This document shows, one piece after another, positions 23,001-34,287 of a stretch of DNA of 64,000 bases. The notes beneath the pieces were generated by a model. The model did no database searches. It saw only the letters and a program-made list of their open reading frames with translations, and was not told the DNA's origin. A program made the translations under genes and the position numbers. Positions within the stretch are counted from its first letter, which is position 1. Every line of letters begins with the position of its first letter. Origin of the DNA: Clonostachys chloroleuca (lineage: Eukaryota > Ascomycota > Sordariomycetes > Hypocreales > Bionectriaceae); the NCBI GenBank assembly GCA_037952775.1, contig JBANAY010000003.1:26226001-26290000 (forward strand), written 5' to 3'.

Positions 23001-24387
23001 ACCACCATCTAAGACACACCGGTCCAAATGCAGAATGACACAGGCGATCCGAATAATCCGGTCTGCCCAGGGACTGAAGCCAGAACAAACACACGAGTCA
23101 TCCTTGAAGACCCAACACGGCCGGCAATGATGTAGCCCGATACTCCCGGATGCACCGCACTCCTCTGCTTGCCCAAGAATCGTTTCCGTACAAACCAGGC
23201 CCCGCTCTGGTCGTTGAGACAGAGCTGCGTCCAGCGTTGCATCACTTTGCCCACCCTGCGTCCGGAACGGCCGGCTGCCGGTCTCAATCGAACCGCAATT
23301 ATCTCCGGACCACATGATACGATTACGCATCTCGTCATAAGATCATCTGGGACGGGATTAAACGGCCTGCTCGTTTGGCTAAAGGTAAAAAGCAGCTAAA
23401 ACCTATCTCTCTACTGACAAGACTTCTAAGCACTTACACCCATCCTGTCAGACGGACACGGGTATCTCGCGCACGTCAGTCACAGTGACCAACTGCAAGC
23501 TAGTTTACCCAGCGCTATTCCTCAACAGTGCCTCGTCGTCGTAAGACCCAGGGCTGAGCAGCAGTCTTGTCCCTCGTGGTCTGGAGGCCAAGACTCCGCG
23601 GGGCGGGGCAGGCGGGCGGGTTGCTTCAGTTTCGAACTCCTCAATTGCTCAGCTCATGCATCTTTCTTTTCCCCAGCTCCACTTCGACGTGGCTGGCCTG
23701 AGGTGAGCCGTGTAGCGGTCGCCTGCCCACTTTGTTGCGCCTATTGCCATGCCGCTTCAATATGGCTATCACCTATTGCAGATCATCCTGCGCTTTCGTC
23801 TATCGGGTTAATACACAGGCAACCCAGCTCAAGCTCGTCAAAGACAGCTTAGCACGTCAATGCAGTTAGACATCACAGGCAATGCAAAGCGAAATTTACT
23901 CGTCATACTTGTCAATGACCACGAACTAGCGGCGACTACTGCCAGCCGAAGATAGGATTCATCTCGACGAGAGCATGCAGGTATCGAAGCAATTGGCCCC
24001 GTTCACCTCTTATTCTAGCCGAAATCTTCCATCAATTGGCCAATGCCAATGACTGTTTTCCAAAACATATGAGTCAATAGAGAGCGTTAGAGCCAATATT
24101 CCAATTGACTTGCGAGTCATCGCGGTTTGAAGCGGGCCTCGTCGGCAAATCGCCGCTAGTTTGTCCGGTTTCGGGGGGTTCACGCCCTTTTCTCGATTAG
24201 ACGACACGAGTGACTGCATTTCCTGTGAAAACTTCGAAATGTGAAGAGTCAGTCAATTGGAGTCAATGGGGCAGAGGATAAGAAATGAAACACATGAAAA
24301 CATAAATATTCTTATCAATATGGGCCTCTTCGCGAGAATAGTCGGTCCAAGCTCTGTAGCAATTTCAACCACATCAATAGTCCCATC
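20092..24387. other. 4.3 kb gene-free spacer between divergent genes
   Basis: Only short, mutually overlapping frames without recognisable domains occur here on both strands. A strong pyrimidine tract lies at about 22906-22970 on the plus strand. The first 500 bases and last few hundred would include the promoters of the RING and aminotransferase genes. I see no tRNA, transposon terminal repeat or tandem array. Confidence 0.45.
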
Positions 24388-25789
24388 ATGACCTCGACCA
24401 AGTTTGGCAAAGCGCTCAAAGAGCAGTTTTTACTAGCTCCTGGGTGGCGGAACATGAACAATGGTGAGTTTCGCTAGTATTGATCTACTCGACGCTTCAA
24501 TCGGTTCTGTGTTGCCAACCAATAGTCCAGGTTCTTTTGGTGTTGTCCCCCGAGTCATCAAAGACAAGCAGGTCGAGTACCAGTTGCAGGAAGAGTCTAG
24601 CCCAGACAAGTACATCCGATATGCTCAACCCAAGCTTCTCGACGCCTCTCGTCAAGAGATTGCAAAGTTTGTCAACGCACCCTCGGACACAGTCATCCTT
24701 GCGTCCAACGCGACTACGGCCGTGAACATCATTCTCCGAAATCTTGTCTGGGATCAAGATGGGAAAGATGAGATCTTGTCCTTCTCAACCATCTATGGAG
24801 CCTGCGGCAAGACCATCAGCTACATCTGCGACTACAATGAACTTGTCTCATCTCGACTGATTGAGCTGCAATACCCGCTTGAAGATGAGGCCATCATCGA
24901 GAAGTTCCGAGCCGCCATCCAGGCATCCAAGGCAGCAGGGAAGCGCCCCAAGCTCGCCTGCTTCGATACCGTCTCGTCGCTTCCCGGCGTGTGCTTCCCC
25001 TACAAGGAGCTCACCAAGATATGCCGCGAAGAAGGGATCCTGAGCCTCGTCGACGGCGCCCAGGGCGTTGGCATGATCCCCCTCGACATGACGGCCCTGG
25101 ACCCCGACTTCTTCCTCTCCAACTGCCACAAGTGGATCAACACGCCCAAGGGATGTGCGTTCATGTACATACCCGTTAGGAATCAGAGCTTGCTCGTCAG
25201 TACCATGCCGACGAGCCATGGATATGTGCCCAAGACGGGGAAGGCTTTCGTCAATCCCCTCCCGATCGACCCCTCCAAGTCGGCGTTTATCCAGAAGTTT
25301 CAGTTTGTGGGGACAATCGACACCAGTTCCCTCGTCTGCTTGAAGGATTCTCTGGAGTACCGGGCCAAGGAGTTTGGAACTGAGGAGGAGATCATGAACT
25401 ACCTCTGGACACTAGCCAAGCAGGGTGGAAAAAAGGTCGCTGAGATCCTCAAAACCGAGATCATTGAGAATTCAAAGGGAACGTTAACCAACTGCGCCCT
25501 GGTCAATGTCTGGCTACCCGTCAAGGTGGGCACCGCGGCCACGCCCGCCCCTGGTCCCAACGACGTTGTCCTCTCAGAGGAGGAGTCGCCGAAAGCTCTG
25601 GCTTGGGCCGCGCAGCTTCTGGTTGAGGAGTATAAGACGTTCGTTCCTTTTGTTCTTCATAACAATCAGTGGTTTGTCCGTGTTAGCGCGCAGATCTACC
25701 TTGAGTTGGAGGACTTTGAATGGCTCGCGAATGTCTTGAAGGAGGTGGTTGAGCGACTTAGGGCAGGGGAATTCAAGAATCAGTCTTGA
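24388..25789 (+). CDS. Class V aminotransferase, isopenicillin-N-epimerase / cysteine desulfhydrase-like
   Basis: Two exons (24388-24463, 24531-25789) around a 67-bp intron encode 444 residues. The first exon supplies MTSTKFGKALKEQF and GWRNMNNG, joined to SFGVVPRVIKDK; NNGSFGVVP is the usual first block of this family. Other landmarks are SNATTAVNIILRN (cofactor phosphate loop), SLVDGAQGVGM with the Asp that contacts the pyridine nitrogen (about Asp200), and SNCHKWINTPKG with the PLP Schiff-base lysine (about Lys226). It is a soluble PLP enzyme without a targeting signal. Family members include cysteine desulfhydrase-like enzymes and LolT of loline clusters; no other cluster genes are nearby, so the substrate is open. 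The intron acceptor CCAG at 24530 is chosen over an earlier AATAG to keep the frame. Confidence 0.88.
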
Positions 25790-25847
25790 AAGAGGTGGGG
25801 AGGACATTTTGAGAGGTTAGATAGTTTCAAAAAGTCAAAAACTTTTC

Positions 25848-25853
25848 AATAAA
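25848..25853 (+). terminator. AATAAA polyadenylation signal
   Basis: A canonical AATAAA lies 59 bp after the aminotransferase stop codon, in an A/T-rich 3' region. Position and context fit its 3'-end formation; function is inferred. Confidence 0.45.
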
Positions 25854-26583
25854 GCAGATAGAAGTTGGTTGCATTGTTCAAGCCAATAAATGAGGAGACG
25901 CTTCCGGGTAGACAGTTGATCTGGAACCTGAAAGTATCTTGAATTGTCTATCAAGTACCATGTAGTTAGCTGAATTGTAGGCTTATAAGGGCAAAGAAGT
26001 GTGAAACCTTCATAACTACCCGAAATCTACGACTATCCTCGGTTCAGGCTACGAGAATACGTGAATCCCGGTCACTCAAGTACCATTCTCACATGTTATG
26101 ACCACGGAGGTTTTGCACGTTCTCTCGATCTCTGATGCATATTTTAAAGAACGCACCAATCACTTCGGATTACTAGACGAGGTCACCATGGTTCGTTCGA
26201 AAACTGACAAGGTGGGATGAATGAGGAAACTTGGTATAAGTGAAAGCATTTGATGGGACATAATGCCGTTCTGCCCAACGATCGAAGGAATCCTTCAATT
26301 GTCGGGATCGGTCTATAAATATTTCATTCCCACGCGAGCATTTCTTCTGAAAGGGAAAATTCGAACAATTTACATCTACATCATAGAGGGTATGAAGATA
26401 TCGAGGGTGGATATCTTCACAGGCTCATATGTCACGAATGATCCGAAGCATGAAAGTAGTTAGACCCAGATTAATACATGTTGATCTAATCTATAAAGTT
26501 ATGCTTTTTACTATTTCAAATTCTCCAAAACCCGCCTTTCCCAAATGCATTTTGTTTTGCAGATTTCTGCGTCTATATACCGT
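25854..26583. other. convergent 3' regions
   Basis: The aminotransferase and formaldehyde-activating enzyme genes converge here. The 730 bp are A/T-rich with no supported gene. Confidence 0.45.
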
Positions 26584-27147
26584 TTACAGCTTTCCAGCAC
26601 GCTTGCCGGTCCAGGTGGCAATGGCGTCCATCAGAGGAGGGCTGAGAGAGTCGTAGGTCTCAAGGCCGATCGACTTGAACTTTGATCGGACCTCGCCAAT
26701 CTTCTCGGGGTCGAAGCCCTGCTCGATGATGGAGGAGACAAAGGCGGCGAACTGGGGCTCCTGCCAGCCCTTCTCGCTGGAGAGCTCGACGTGGACAAAG
26801 TCGAGCCCCTTGAAGGGGTGCTCGTTCTCGATGCGGCCGTACAGGTGGACGCCGCAGTCCTTGCAGGCGTAGCGCTGGATGGCGGCGGTCTTGTCGACGA
26901 TCTGGAGCTTGCTCTCGTTGGCGGTGACCTTGAGCTGGTCCTTGGGGATGACGGCGACGATGGAGAAGAGGGCGCCCTTGGGCTTCCAGCACTTGGAGCA
27001 GCCGCAGGCGTGGTTGTGGGCGACGTTGCCGGAGAGAGTGACCTCGACGGGGCTGCTGGAGCAGTGGCACCGGAGCTTGCCGCCAGAGAAGCTGGCGCTG
27101 CCCTTGGTGATGCCGTTGTCGAGGGATGGGTGGAGAGAGAAGGCCAT
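26584..27147 (-). CDS. Glutathione-dependent formaldehyde-activating enzyme (S-(hydroxymethyl)glutathione synthase, GFA family)
   Basis: This intronless gene encodes 187 residues. The GFA/CENP-V fold is shown by its zinc cysteines: CHC (Cys27, Cys29), CGCSKCW (Cys48, Cys50, Cys53) and CKDCG (Cys95, Cys98). The block [20 protein letters not shown] and [16 protein letters not shown] match the longer fungal enzymes that promote condensation of formaldehyde with glutathione, feeding S-(hydroxymethyl)glutathione dehydrogenase. It is cytosolic, with no signal sequence. The coding strand is GC-rich at third positions, which produces long open frames on both strands across the gene; these are shadows. 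Upstream is a 930-bp spacer. Confidence 0.9.
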   Translation of the reverse strand: MAFSLHPSLDNGITKGSASFSGGKLRCHCSSSPVEVTLSGNVAHNHACGCSKCWKPKGALFSIVAVIPKDQLKVTANESKLQIVDKTAAIQRYACKDCGVHLYGRIENEHPFKGLDFVHVELSSEKGWQEPQFAAFVSSIIEQGFDPEKIGEVRSKFKSIGLETYDSLSPPLMDAIATWTGKRAGKL

Positions 27148-28078
27148 TGTGAGGGACTAGGGTAGTTCGGCGATTGGGATTGATTGATTGGTCGGTATGG
27201 AGGATTGACTTGGAGATGATGAGCTATTCCAGCGCACCTTGATGGGCTCACCATCAAGGTGTTTTTATACTTTGCCGTCTATAAAGATTGGCGACCTCCT
27301 TCGATTAAGTCTGCGCCAGTCTCAGGAAGCTACCCCGAGCTATCACCGAGCTGGATGCCATCGGGAGACTCCATTCCCCGCACTCCGATTGAAGCTGCTA
27401 TTTGGAGTACATGAGGGACAGGCCATTGGCCGATCTCACTGGCGCATGCAGGTTTCATGAGCGGAGGCGGTTCCGATCCAAGTTAGTTTACGCGCGCTGG
27501 AGATGGCGGATTGCGTGCTGCCGCATCGACTTTGAGCATTGCCCCTGGCGGGATTCACACTACGGGAGGAGGAGCCTATAGTCTGTCATCGATTGACTCG
27601 GGTCGATAAGACAATGGCCTATTCCAGGCAAACTATGCGGTTCTTCGGACTTCAGCGTCCATGTTGACCCGCCGGGATCGGGAGAGAGCCGGCAATCGGG
27701 ATCCAGGGCGTGATTCTGGAAGAATATGGAATCAAATGCTCTCCATTCTTGACTCTGTATGTACATGGATCTATCAAGAGACGCCTTAGGCACCCGTGTT
27801 TAGGAAACTGTCTCCAAGCAGGGGAACTTTTTCCAATTGGAGGAAATTTTCTCCAAATATGGACTCAACCAAGCTTAGGAAAATCACCATTGGCAACTAT
27901 CGACAGCGTATGAGAAGAGTCTTCTAAAAAAAGAGAAAAACGCAAGCCATGTTTCGCTTTCTGTACTTTAATCAAAGACTAGCGCTAAACAACAAATATA
28001 CAAGGCCAATTCATGGCATAAGTTAATATAAAACTCCAACCGCCTGAGCGTACGCTTACAATCCGACACAACTGCTCT
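27148..28078. other. spacer: GFA promoter and pepsin-like gene 3' region
   Basis: No gene was recognised in this 931-bp stretch. It lies between two genes on the minus strand. Confidence 0.45.
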
Positions 28079-29841
28079 CTACGCCATCTCATGAACCCTC
28101 TCCGGAGTATGCAGCTCGCTCGGTGTCGGCCCTGAGCCTGTTAACTCAGGTGGTATTGGCCGTGAACCTGTTAACTCAGGTGGTACCGGTCGCGAACCTG
28201 TCAATTCGCTTGTTGGTTGGCTCGGCGAGGGAGAATGCCAACTTGAAGCTACGCTGTGGTTTTGTAGCTCCTGGATCTTGGGGGGGTCATAATACTGAGA
28301 AAGTGGATGGCCGTTGCTCTGATCATTGATCTGGGCCTCGTTCTGGCCTTGGCTCTGGCTCTCCTGCCGCCGTTTCCAGAAATATACGGCGCCGAGTATG
28401 AGCAGGCAGCTGACAACTCCCACGCCGGCACCGATCCCAGCCTTTGCTCCGGTTGACAAACCTCCTTCGTTGTCATTGCTAGACGTAGAATCGTCACTGG
28501 TTGTGTTGACTTCCTTCCATACACCTTTCCATGAGTCCTCCCAGCTGGTGTCGCTCTTCCTGATAGTCTCGTCTGTGGTTGCGATTTGCAAGACGTTTGA
28601 AGCAGTTGGAATGTTCGGACCTGGCGCCTGAGCGATCCACCATCTGTTCACGCCAAGGTCCCAATTTCCTCCAAGAAACGCATCCTGTAGAAATGCCCTG
28701 CCGAGAACATATTTCCCCTTTTCGTTTACATGGCACGGGAAGTATTGCGTGGGAGTGTCGACTAGAGGTGCCGTAAGAGTCAAGTTGAGGTGCATGAACG
28801 GGACACGGATCTTGATCGGGTTGGAGTTGCCGCTGGACGTGAATGAAAAGCTTAAAGCCGTGGCTGAAGGGACAATTTCCTTATATTTTTCCGAGCTTGT
28901 ATTCCAGAGGTAGAGACCAAGCATCTTATCAAAGGTGACAGGGAGGTGGCTGGCAATGTTGTCACAAGTCGACTTGGGCAAGGTCAGATAGGGGGAGCAG
29001 CCGTCAATCATGACCTTGAATGTGATCGGCATTGACGAGTTCCCCTCCATAAGGAGACCTGCCTTGGTACCATTGAAATCGAATGGTGACTTTCCATTGA
29101 TGACTTCAATTCCAATATCCTGCAGAATGGTAACAGGATCCTTGAAATCCCCCCATTGGTGATGGGATCACCCACAACGCGGTTCCTGTCATACCCGCCG
29201 AACCAGAGGGAGCCTGCGAGATCAGGCTCCACCGAGCCGATGTGCAAGCCGAAAGAGTTGGATGGTGTGTAGCCCTGATCCCATAAAAACCCGGGAGGCA
29301 TGTTGGCCTTGACTTTGGGGGCGCCGTCGACTGCTGACCAGAGATCCGCATTCGTGCCGCCCTTGCTTCCCACACTCAAGCAACCAGCAAAGAACGGTGC
29401 CGTCGTCCCAGGGTACTTGATTTTGGAGGCGGGAGATTTAATGAGGGTGAGACTCGTATTGGTCACGGTCAATCCATTAATATCGATGTCATCCACATAA
29501 CGCATCGAATTGCCACCTCCCAGGTTCATACCAAGCTGGAAGTAGTCGTAATCGGAATCAAGCTTGAGATTAGCACCACTTCCAGAGTGATTTCTGTTGT
29601 GTGTGCCAGCCTCGGAGGCATAACAGGTCCCATCACCGCAGTAATCATCTTCTATCAGCCATGTCTCCCAATTGGTTCCCGGGAAGAGACTTATGTCTTT
29701 TCCGCCTATGTTGGTTTTGACTGCGCGCCAAGGGCCATCCGGACCGAAGGTTTTGTTGCTCCATAACACCTCCTTAGGATAGGTGGCCGCCAAAGCGGTA
29801 AGGATGAAGGTAGAAACGGTTAATGATAGCGCCAAAGACAT
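28079..29841 (-). CDS. Membrane-anchored pepsin-like (A1-type) protein with degraded catalytic motifs; frameshifted
   Basis: A signal peptide (MSLALSLTVSTFILTALAA) starts the protein; an in-frame ATG at 29877 would add 12 residues. The pepsin fold follows: GTCYAS, FQLGMNLGG, FAGCLSVGSKGG, SNSFGLHIGS and GSLWFGGYDRNRV. At the G6/C6 run 29149-29154 the frame breaks: DPITNGG must continue as DFKDPVTILQDIGIEVINGK in another frame, one missing base restoring about 587 residues. The first DTG-type motif is replaced (SLFPGTNWETW, no Asp at that place) and the second reads MIDGCSPYLTLP, so activity is doubtful. After the fold come a Ser/Asp-rich stalk, a transmembrane helix (GAGVGVVSCLLILGAVYFW), a KRRQ stop-transfer and a cytosolic tail with PxPPELTGSR repeats. 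A type I surface receptor or a pseudoprotease is the likeliest reading. Confidence 0.78.
28124..28215. repeat. 30-bp tandem repeat in the cytosolic tail of the pepsin-like protein
   Basis: About three imperfect copies of a 30-bp unit encode ELTGSRPVPP, ELTGSRPIPP and ELTGSGPTPS. The unit is in frame, so copy number can change without breaking the protein. Confidence 0.75.
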
Positions 29842-32800
29842 GGCTGTATGCCCTGCTTCTTCTAGGTTGGCAAGCAATTAGATCAAGAAATCAACGAAAG
29901 CACACGGGTGAAGGAAGCTGTGCCGTGCCACAGAAGTAAGATGGTTAGGAACACAATGAAAGGGAAACCTCATTAACGAAAAATAAGCAATGGGATACTA
30001 CAAAGATAAAATGGCAGCAAGTAGAGTATAATAAGAGGATCCAGGTTTTCTACATACTTTGTAATAAAAATAATGAACGCTGCCACCAATGGGAAGCAAA
30101 GTCTAAGCCTCCGCAACCCTCGCCATACTAACATTGCTCTAGGGATGACTTCTCTGCCCTGGTGGGTAATGTATGGCGACAAATTTCTGGACCTTGCCGG
30201 AAACCATCCTCAAAACACCGTTAACTGGTCAGTTGTTTGGACCAAGATTCACACCATCCTGACTGTGGAGATGGAGAGTTGCCCAGATACAGGGGGAAGA
30301 CAAAAGACCCTCTCTCAGCTTGCAAAAGAACAATTCCTTCAGGGCGAGAGCTACCGCAGCAACCAATTAAAATCAACCAAGCTTCTGCACCAATCAGAGG
30401 GGTGGTTGGGCCGAAAATGCCACTATATTTGGATCAGGGATACCGTTAGAACTGCGCTGTTTCACCTGATAGAACTCACGCAACCCACCACAGATTCAGA
30501 CTTCAGAGACTAAATTCAACTTCATATATCAGGCTGCCAAGTTCATTTTTTTTCCTCAGGCCTGCTCTTCTCGAGCGAAGAGTGAGCAGCCTTTTCCAGA
30601 GTTGCGTGGAAAGCCTTAGGCATGGCTTTTATTCCAGCCTGGACCGACTAGATAGCATCGATGGCCGCAGGGCTGAGGGAACAACGAATTTAGAGTCATG
30701 CATGCATGCATGACAGCATCAAGTCTAGGCTACAACGTATTTTGCTATGCACACACAGCAGGCTAGCTTGTCCGCTTCCGGAATCATCTCCGTCTTTACA
30801 CCACTGAAGCCATGTCTACTGCTTCTTACTTGAGCCCCTTTGCTACCAGTGTGGAAATGGCTCGGTAGAATTTTGGCCACCAAAGTTCCCTTTCGCCTTA
30901 TCAAACGCCTTATGCAGGCTGACTTGGTACTTTGACGTGCATTTCTACCCCTTCCAGGGCGCACGTGGGTGGCTGTTTCTTTTACTACCGTTGAGTGCCG
31001 TGAGACTACGCCCCAATCATACGCAGACGTTCCACCGTCGTGGCAATTGCGATGTAGCATTGCTCGAGGGATTTGACCTGCGCCATTTCGAACATTACTT
31101 CACTTACCAGCTATAGCTATGGTAGAGAGGGGGCTTATCACCTCTATTTCGATCATGCTCTCCCTCTTGCTATCCTGTTCCAGCGGCATGCCGGTAACAG
31201 AATTCTTCCTTCTTTGACATCCATCTTCGAAATCCAGTTTCCTTCCGTGGCAAAGGTGCTATGCCTTGGCCCCCAAATCAACCTGCAGTCAGGCCACGCA
31301 AAGCCAGCTGAAATCGTGGGCCGTGCTGCCTGCAGATAAATTCACCTCAAACCATCTGTTTAGATGTGTGCCTTGGCTCATGCAGCTTCGCCCCTTCCTC
31401 ATCCTTTTCTTGGGCCGTCTTACTTAGACCAATCCCTTAATTCTAAGGTTGTAAAGAGGCAAAGCAGAACCCCCCGAGATAACTTTCCCTTTTGTAAGTC
31501 TGTGTTAATCAATTGCCAGGAAAACAAGCCATCGAAAGAACACAACCATTTATGTAGGATATGTCTGAGAGTCATGGTTTTAATCTACCTAGCTGCTCCC
31601 AGTAAGTTCTAGCCAACTGCTAAAATACGAAGATCTGATGAAAGAGTGATGTTATCACAAGATACGCAAAAATACTGTAACCAGCGTCACAGATCGGGCC
31701 GTTTCGACTGCGACCATTTCATGTAATAGCGATATCAGGCGCTGAATTTGGCTCCTAAAACTCTGACGTGCCTTAAGACACGTGGGTCGCCTTGTTCTTG
31801 TCTTAGTCCTCGAGAGTTCAGGCGACTGGATCTTTATCGACATGAAGGCTTGTCCATCACCCGCTTGCTTATAAGATCTATACTGTTCGTCTGTCTCTAA
31901 TCCAAACTATGGTCAGCTAGTATGTATGTTTGTAAAATTATGCTACACATTTCCCTCAATAGTGGCGGATCAACCTCGAATCGAAGTAGAGGTGTTGGAT
32001 AACGTCACTTCTCTCACCCTTCGCTAGGAGTCTGAGCTCCGCCATCATCTCAATCCTCAACATTCGGATGCTTTGCATCGCCAAACTCAGTAGCTACTTC
32101 AAATGATAGTGTGGGTAGATTGGCTGTTCACAGCATTAGTCTAGACAATGCGATCTCAGAAGTAATGGGTCAACACAACTCATCGCTGGAAGGTAATTTG
32201 GCAACATGGCAATGTATACTAATGGTTTCGCCATTGTGGGAATCGTAGATCAGGCAATTATGAAGTTAAGCAAATGAACGAGCTGCCGCGCTGAAACGAT
32301 CGACAGCTTTCGTCTAGGATACGGCAATGATGCGCATGGTTTGCCCCAAGATGCTCGGTATTATACCAATCGGGACATCCCTCGCACACTTAAAAAGGGA
32401 TGCCAGATAGAATGCAGAAAGTCGGTTCAAGAACGCGCAACCAGTCCCCAGAACCCGGAATCGCCTCTGTTTGAGATTCAAGCTTAGATCCTCCGATTGG
32501 GCTCGGGTCCGAGGAACTCACAAGGGGACCCATCAATCAAAAACAGTGAATCGCCGTCATGTTGCCTCATCAAGCAAGTGCCCTTTGAAACACGGCAACG
32601 TGTACGACATTTAACTCTGAGATTCCTAGTGCCCTCCAGTGCCAAGCTTTAGGAACGCGGATCGTAGGCGATGGATCATGCCAGTCCCATCGTTGAAACG
32701 ACCCGTCATGACCTCTCCCGGAAATGAGCGTGTAGATCAAGTCGCTGCTTGGAAGGCGAACTGGCTAGGGGCGACAAAAATGGGCTTTGATATCTTGGCT

Positions 32801-32941
32801 TTCAGGCGCTGTGAATGGGATAATGCTTCATTCACTCTTCGTATTAATATACTGCCTTGCCCTCACCACCCTTTTTCTCTAAACCATTCCATCTCTTAAT
32901 CCTCAATCTCCAGCCCAGCGATATCGCCACCAGCCAGGAAA
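29842..32941. other. 3.1 kb spacer between divergent genes
   Basis: The region is A/T-richer than the flanking genes. It holds a 146-codon plus-strand open frame at 30073-30513 with no recognisable domain, not accepted as a gene. A (CATG)4 microrepeat lies at 30697-30712. The 3' end would be the GH12 promoter, with a TATA-like TATTAATATA at about 32841-32850. Confidence 0.45.
32763..32768 (+). promoter_or_regulatory. GGCTAG, XlnR/Xyr1-type site upstream of GH12
   Basis: The hexamer matches GGCTAR, the site of the xylanolytic activator XlnR/Xyr1, 174 bp before the GH12 start codon. CTCCAG at about 32635 and 32908 fits the CreA repressor consensus on the other strand. Such short sites occur by chance, so binding is only a suggestion. 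Confidence 0.25.
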
Positions 32942-33817
32942 ATGAGAGTCCATCAGATGCTCCAACTCGCCGCCATGGCCCCTTTCGCCATGGCAGTCGA
33001 CCTCTGCGACCAGTTCGCCTACCACAACGAGGCTGGCTGGTACTTCAACAACAACGAGTGGGGGTCCGGCTCTGGCTCTGGTGACCAGTGCACCCACGTT
33101 GACAGCGTCGCCTCCTCTGGCGTCTCCTGGCACACCGAGTGGTCGTGGTCGGGCGGCGAGAACAACGTGAAGAGCTACCCATATTCCGGCCGCGAGCTCA
33201 GCGACAAGAAGCTCGTCAACATCATCGGCAAAATCCCATCCGGTGCCGATTGGTCCTACAGCGGCAACGACATCCGTGCCAACGTCGCCTATGATATCTT
33301 CACAGCTGCCGACCCCAACCACGAGATCAGCAGTGGCGACCACGAGCTCATGATCTGGTAAGTGGCCTCCTAGTTTTGGAAATCGGTCAAACATTGGGCT
33401 CGTTCGCGACTAACGAATATCCGCACACGACAGGCTCGCTAGACTTGGCGGTGTCTACCCCATCGGCCAGTCCACCGGCACCGTCCAGGCTGCCGGCCGC
33501 AGCTGGGAGCTCTATGTCGGCTACAACGGCGCCATGAAGGTCTACAGCTTCATCGCCCCTGAGCAGATCAATGATTTCGACGGCGATGTCAAGGAGTTCT
33601 TCAACGTCATCACCGAGCAGCAGGGCTTCCCCGCGGACAGCCAGCACCTGATCAGTAAGTCCATTGATTATATAAAATGAAAAAGCCCTGCAAATTACCT
33701 ATGGTTGTCCGAGGGCAGCGTACTGACTTTCACTTAGCACTCCAATTCGGTACCGAGCCCTTCACTGGCAGCAACGCTCGGTTCGATGTCCACCACTGGA
33801 GCGGTAGCGTCGAGTAG
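32942..33817 (+). CDS. Secreted GH12 endo-beta-1,4-glucanase / xyloglucanase
   Basis: Three exons (32942-33357, 33434-33654, 33738-33817) with introns of 76 and 83 bp encode 238 residues. The N-terminal 18-19 residues (MRVHQMLQLAAMAPFAMA) form a signal peptide. The GH12 beta-jelly-roll landmarks are present: WHTEWSWSGG, NVKSYPYSGR, NIRANVAYDIF-like NDIRANVAYDIFTAADPNH, the nucleophile Glu135 in GDHELMIWLAR, and the acid/base Glu219 in QFGTEPFTGS. The enzyme cuts internal beta-1,4 bonds in cellulose or xyloglucan of plant walls outside the cell; sequence alone does not decide which. There is no cellulose-binding module. Both splice junctions fall inside conserved motifs (MI-W-LAR; LI-T-LQFGTE), which confirms them. 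Confidence 0.94.
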
Positions 33818-34287
33818 GATATGTACTTGGCCTAACAGCCAGTTGCTGGTGTCTGTCATTGATAGAGTATTACATGGTGGCATCTCGAGATAGAGTGCAT
33901 GTAGAAACAGATGATTATGTATTGAAAGAAACCAAGCTTTTCCGAGGCCGTTTGAGCCGATGCTGTGGCGAAGATGATCATGGAGAGCCACAGGGGAGAG
34001 TTGCACAATTAGAAGCTGCACGCAGTAATTATAAGCTTGTAGCGGGGTCCGTGTTACAGTACTAATTTCTTCTAACACTGTGTTTCGTGGCAGTAATGTG
34101 TCCACCCTAAGCTGTGAATACAGTGCGAACTCTCCGGTTCCAACAGCAAGAAAAAGATCAACACAGTCAATTCGACGATACCCAGAGGCAGCTAATCCGT
34201 GAACAACAACAATACACCACCCGTTCGAGCTGAATATTCTCTTTTCCATCTGGCCCTATATTCCATAAGAAAGTCACAACCGCCACA
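33818..34287. other. GH12 3' region / cyclophilin H promoter
   Basis: This 470-bp spacer separates two tandem plus-strand genes. No other gene is supported. Confidence 0.45.

Noticed and set aside
26631..27257. 208-codon minus-strand frame rich in Ser, Pro and Ala
   Set aside because: It is an out-of-frame reading of the GC-rich GFA gene; the GFA frame carries all zinc cysteines.
29149..29190. an intron to explain the pepsin-like frame break
   Set aside because: The only GT-AG pairs nearby are about 31 or 54 nt long; the longer one removes the conserved GGYDRNR block and leaves the wrong frame.
30073..30513. 146-codon plus-strand frame in the spacer upstream of GH12
   Set aside because: No domain, no homologous pattern recognised and an A/T-rich setting; could be real but unsupported.
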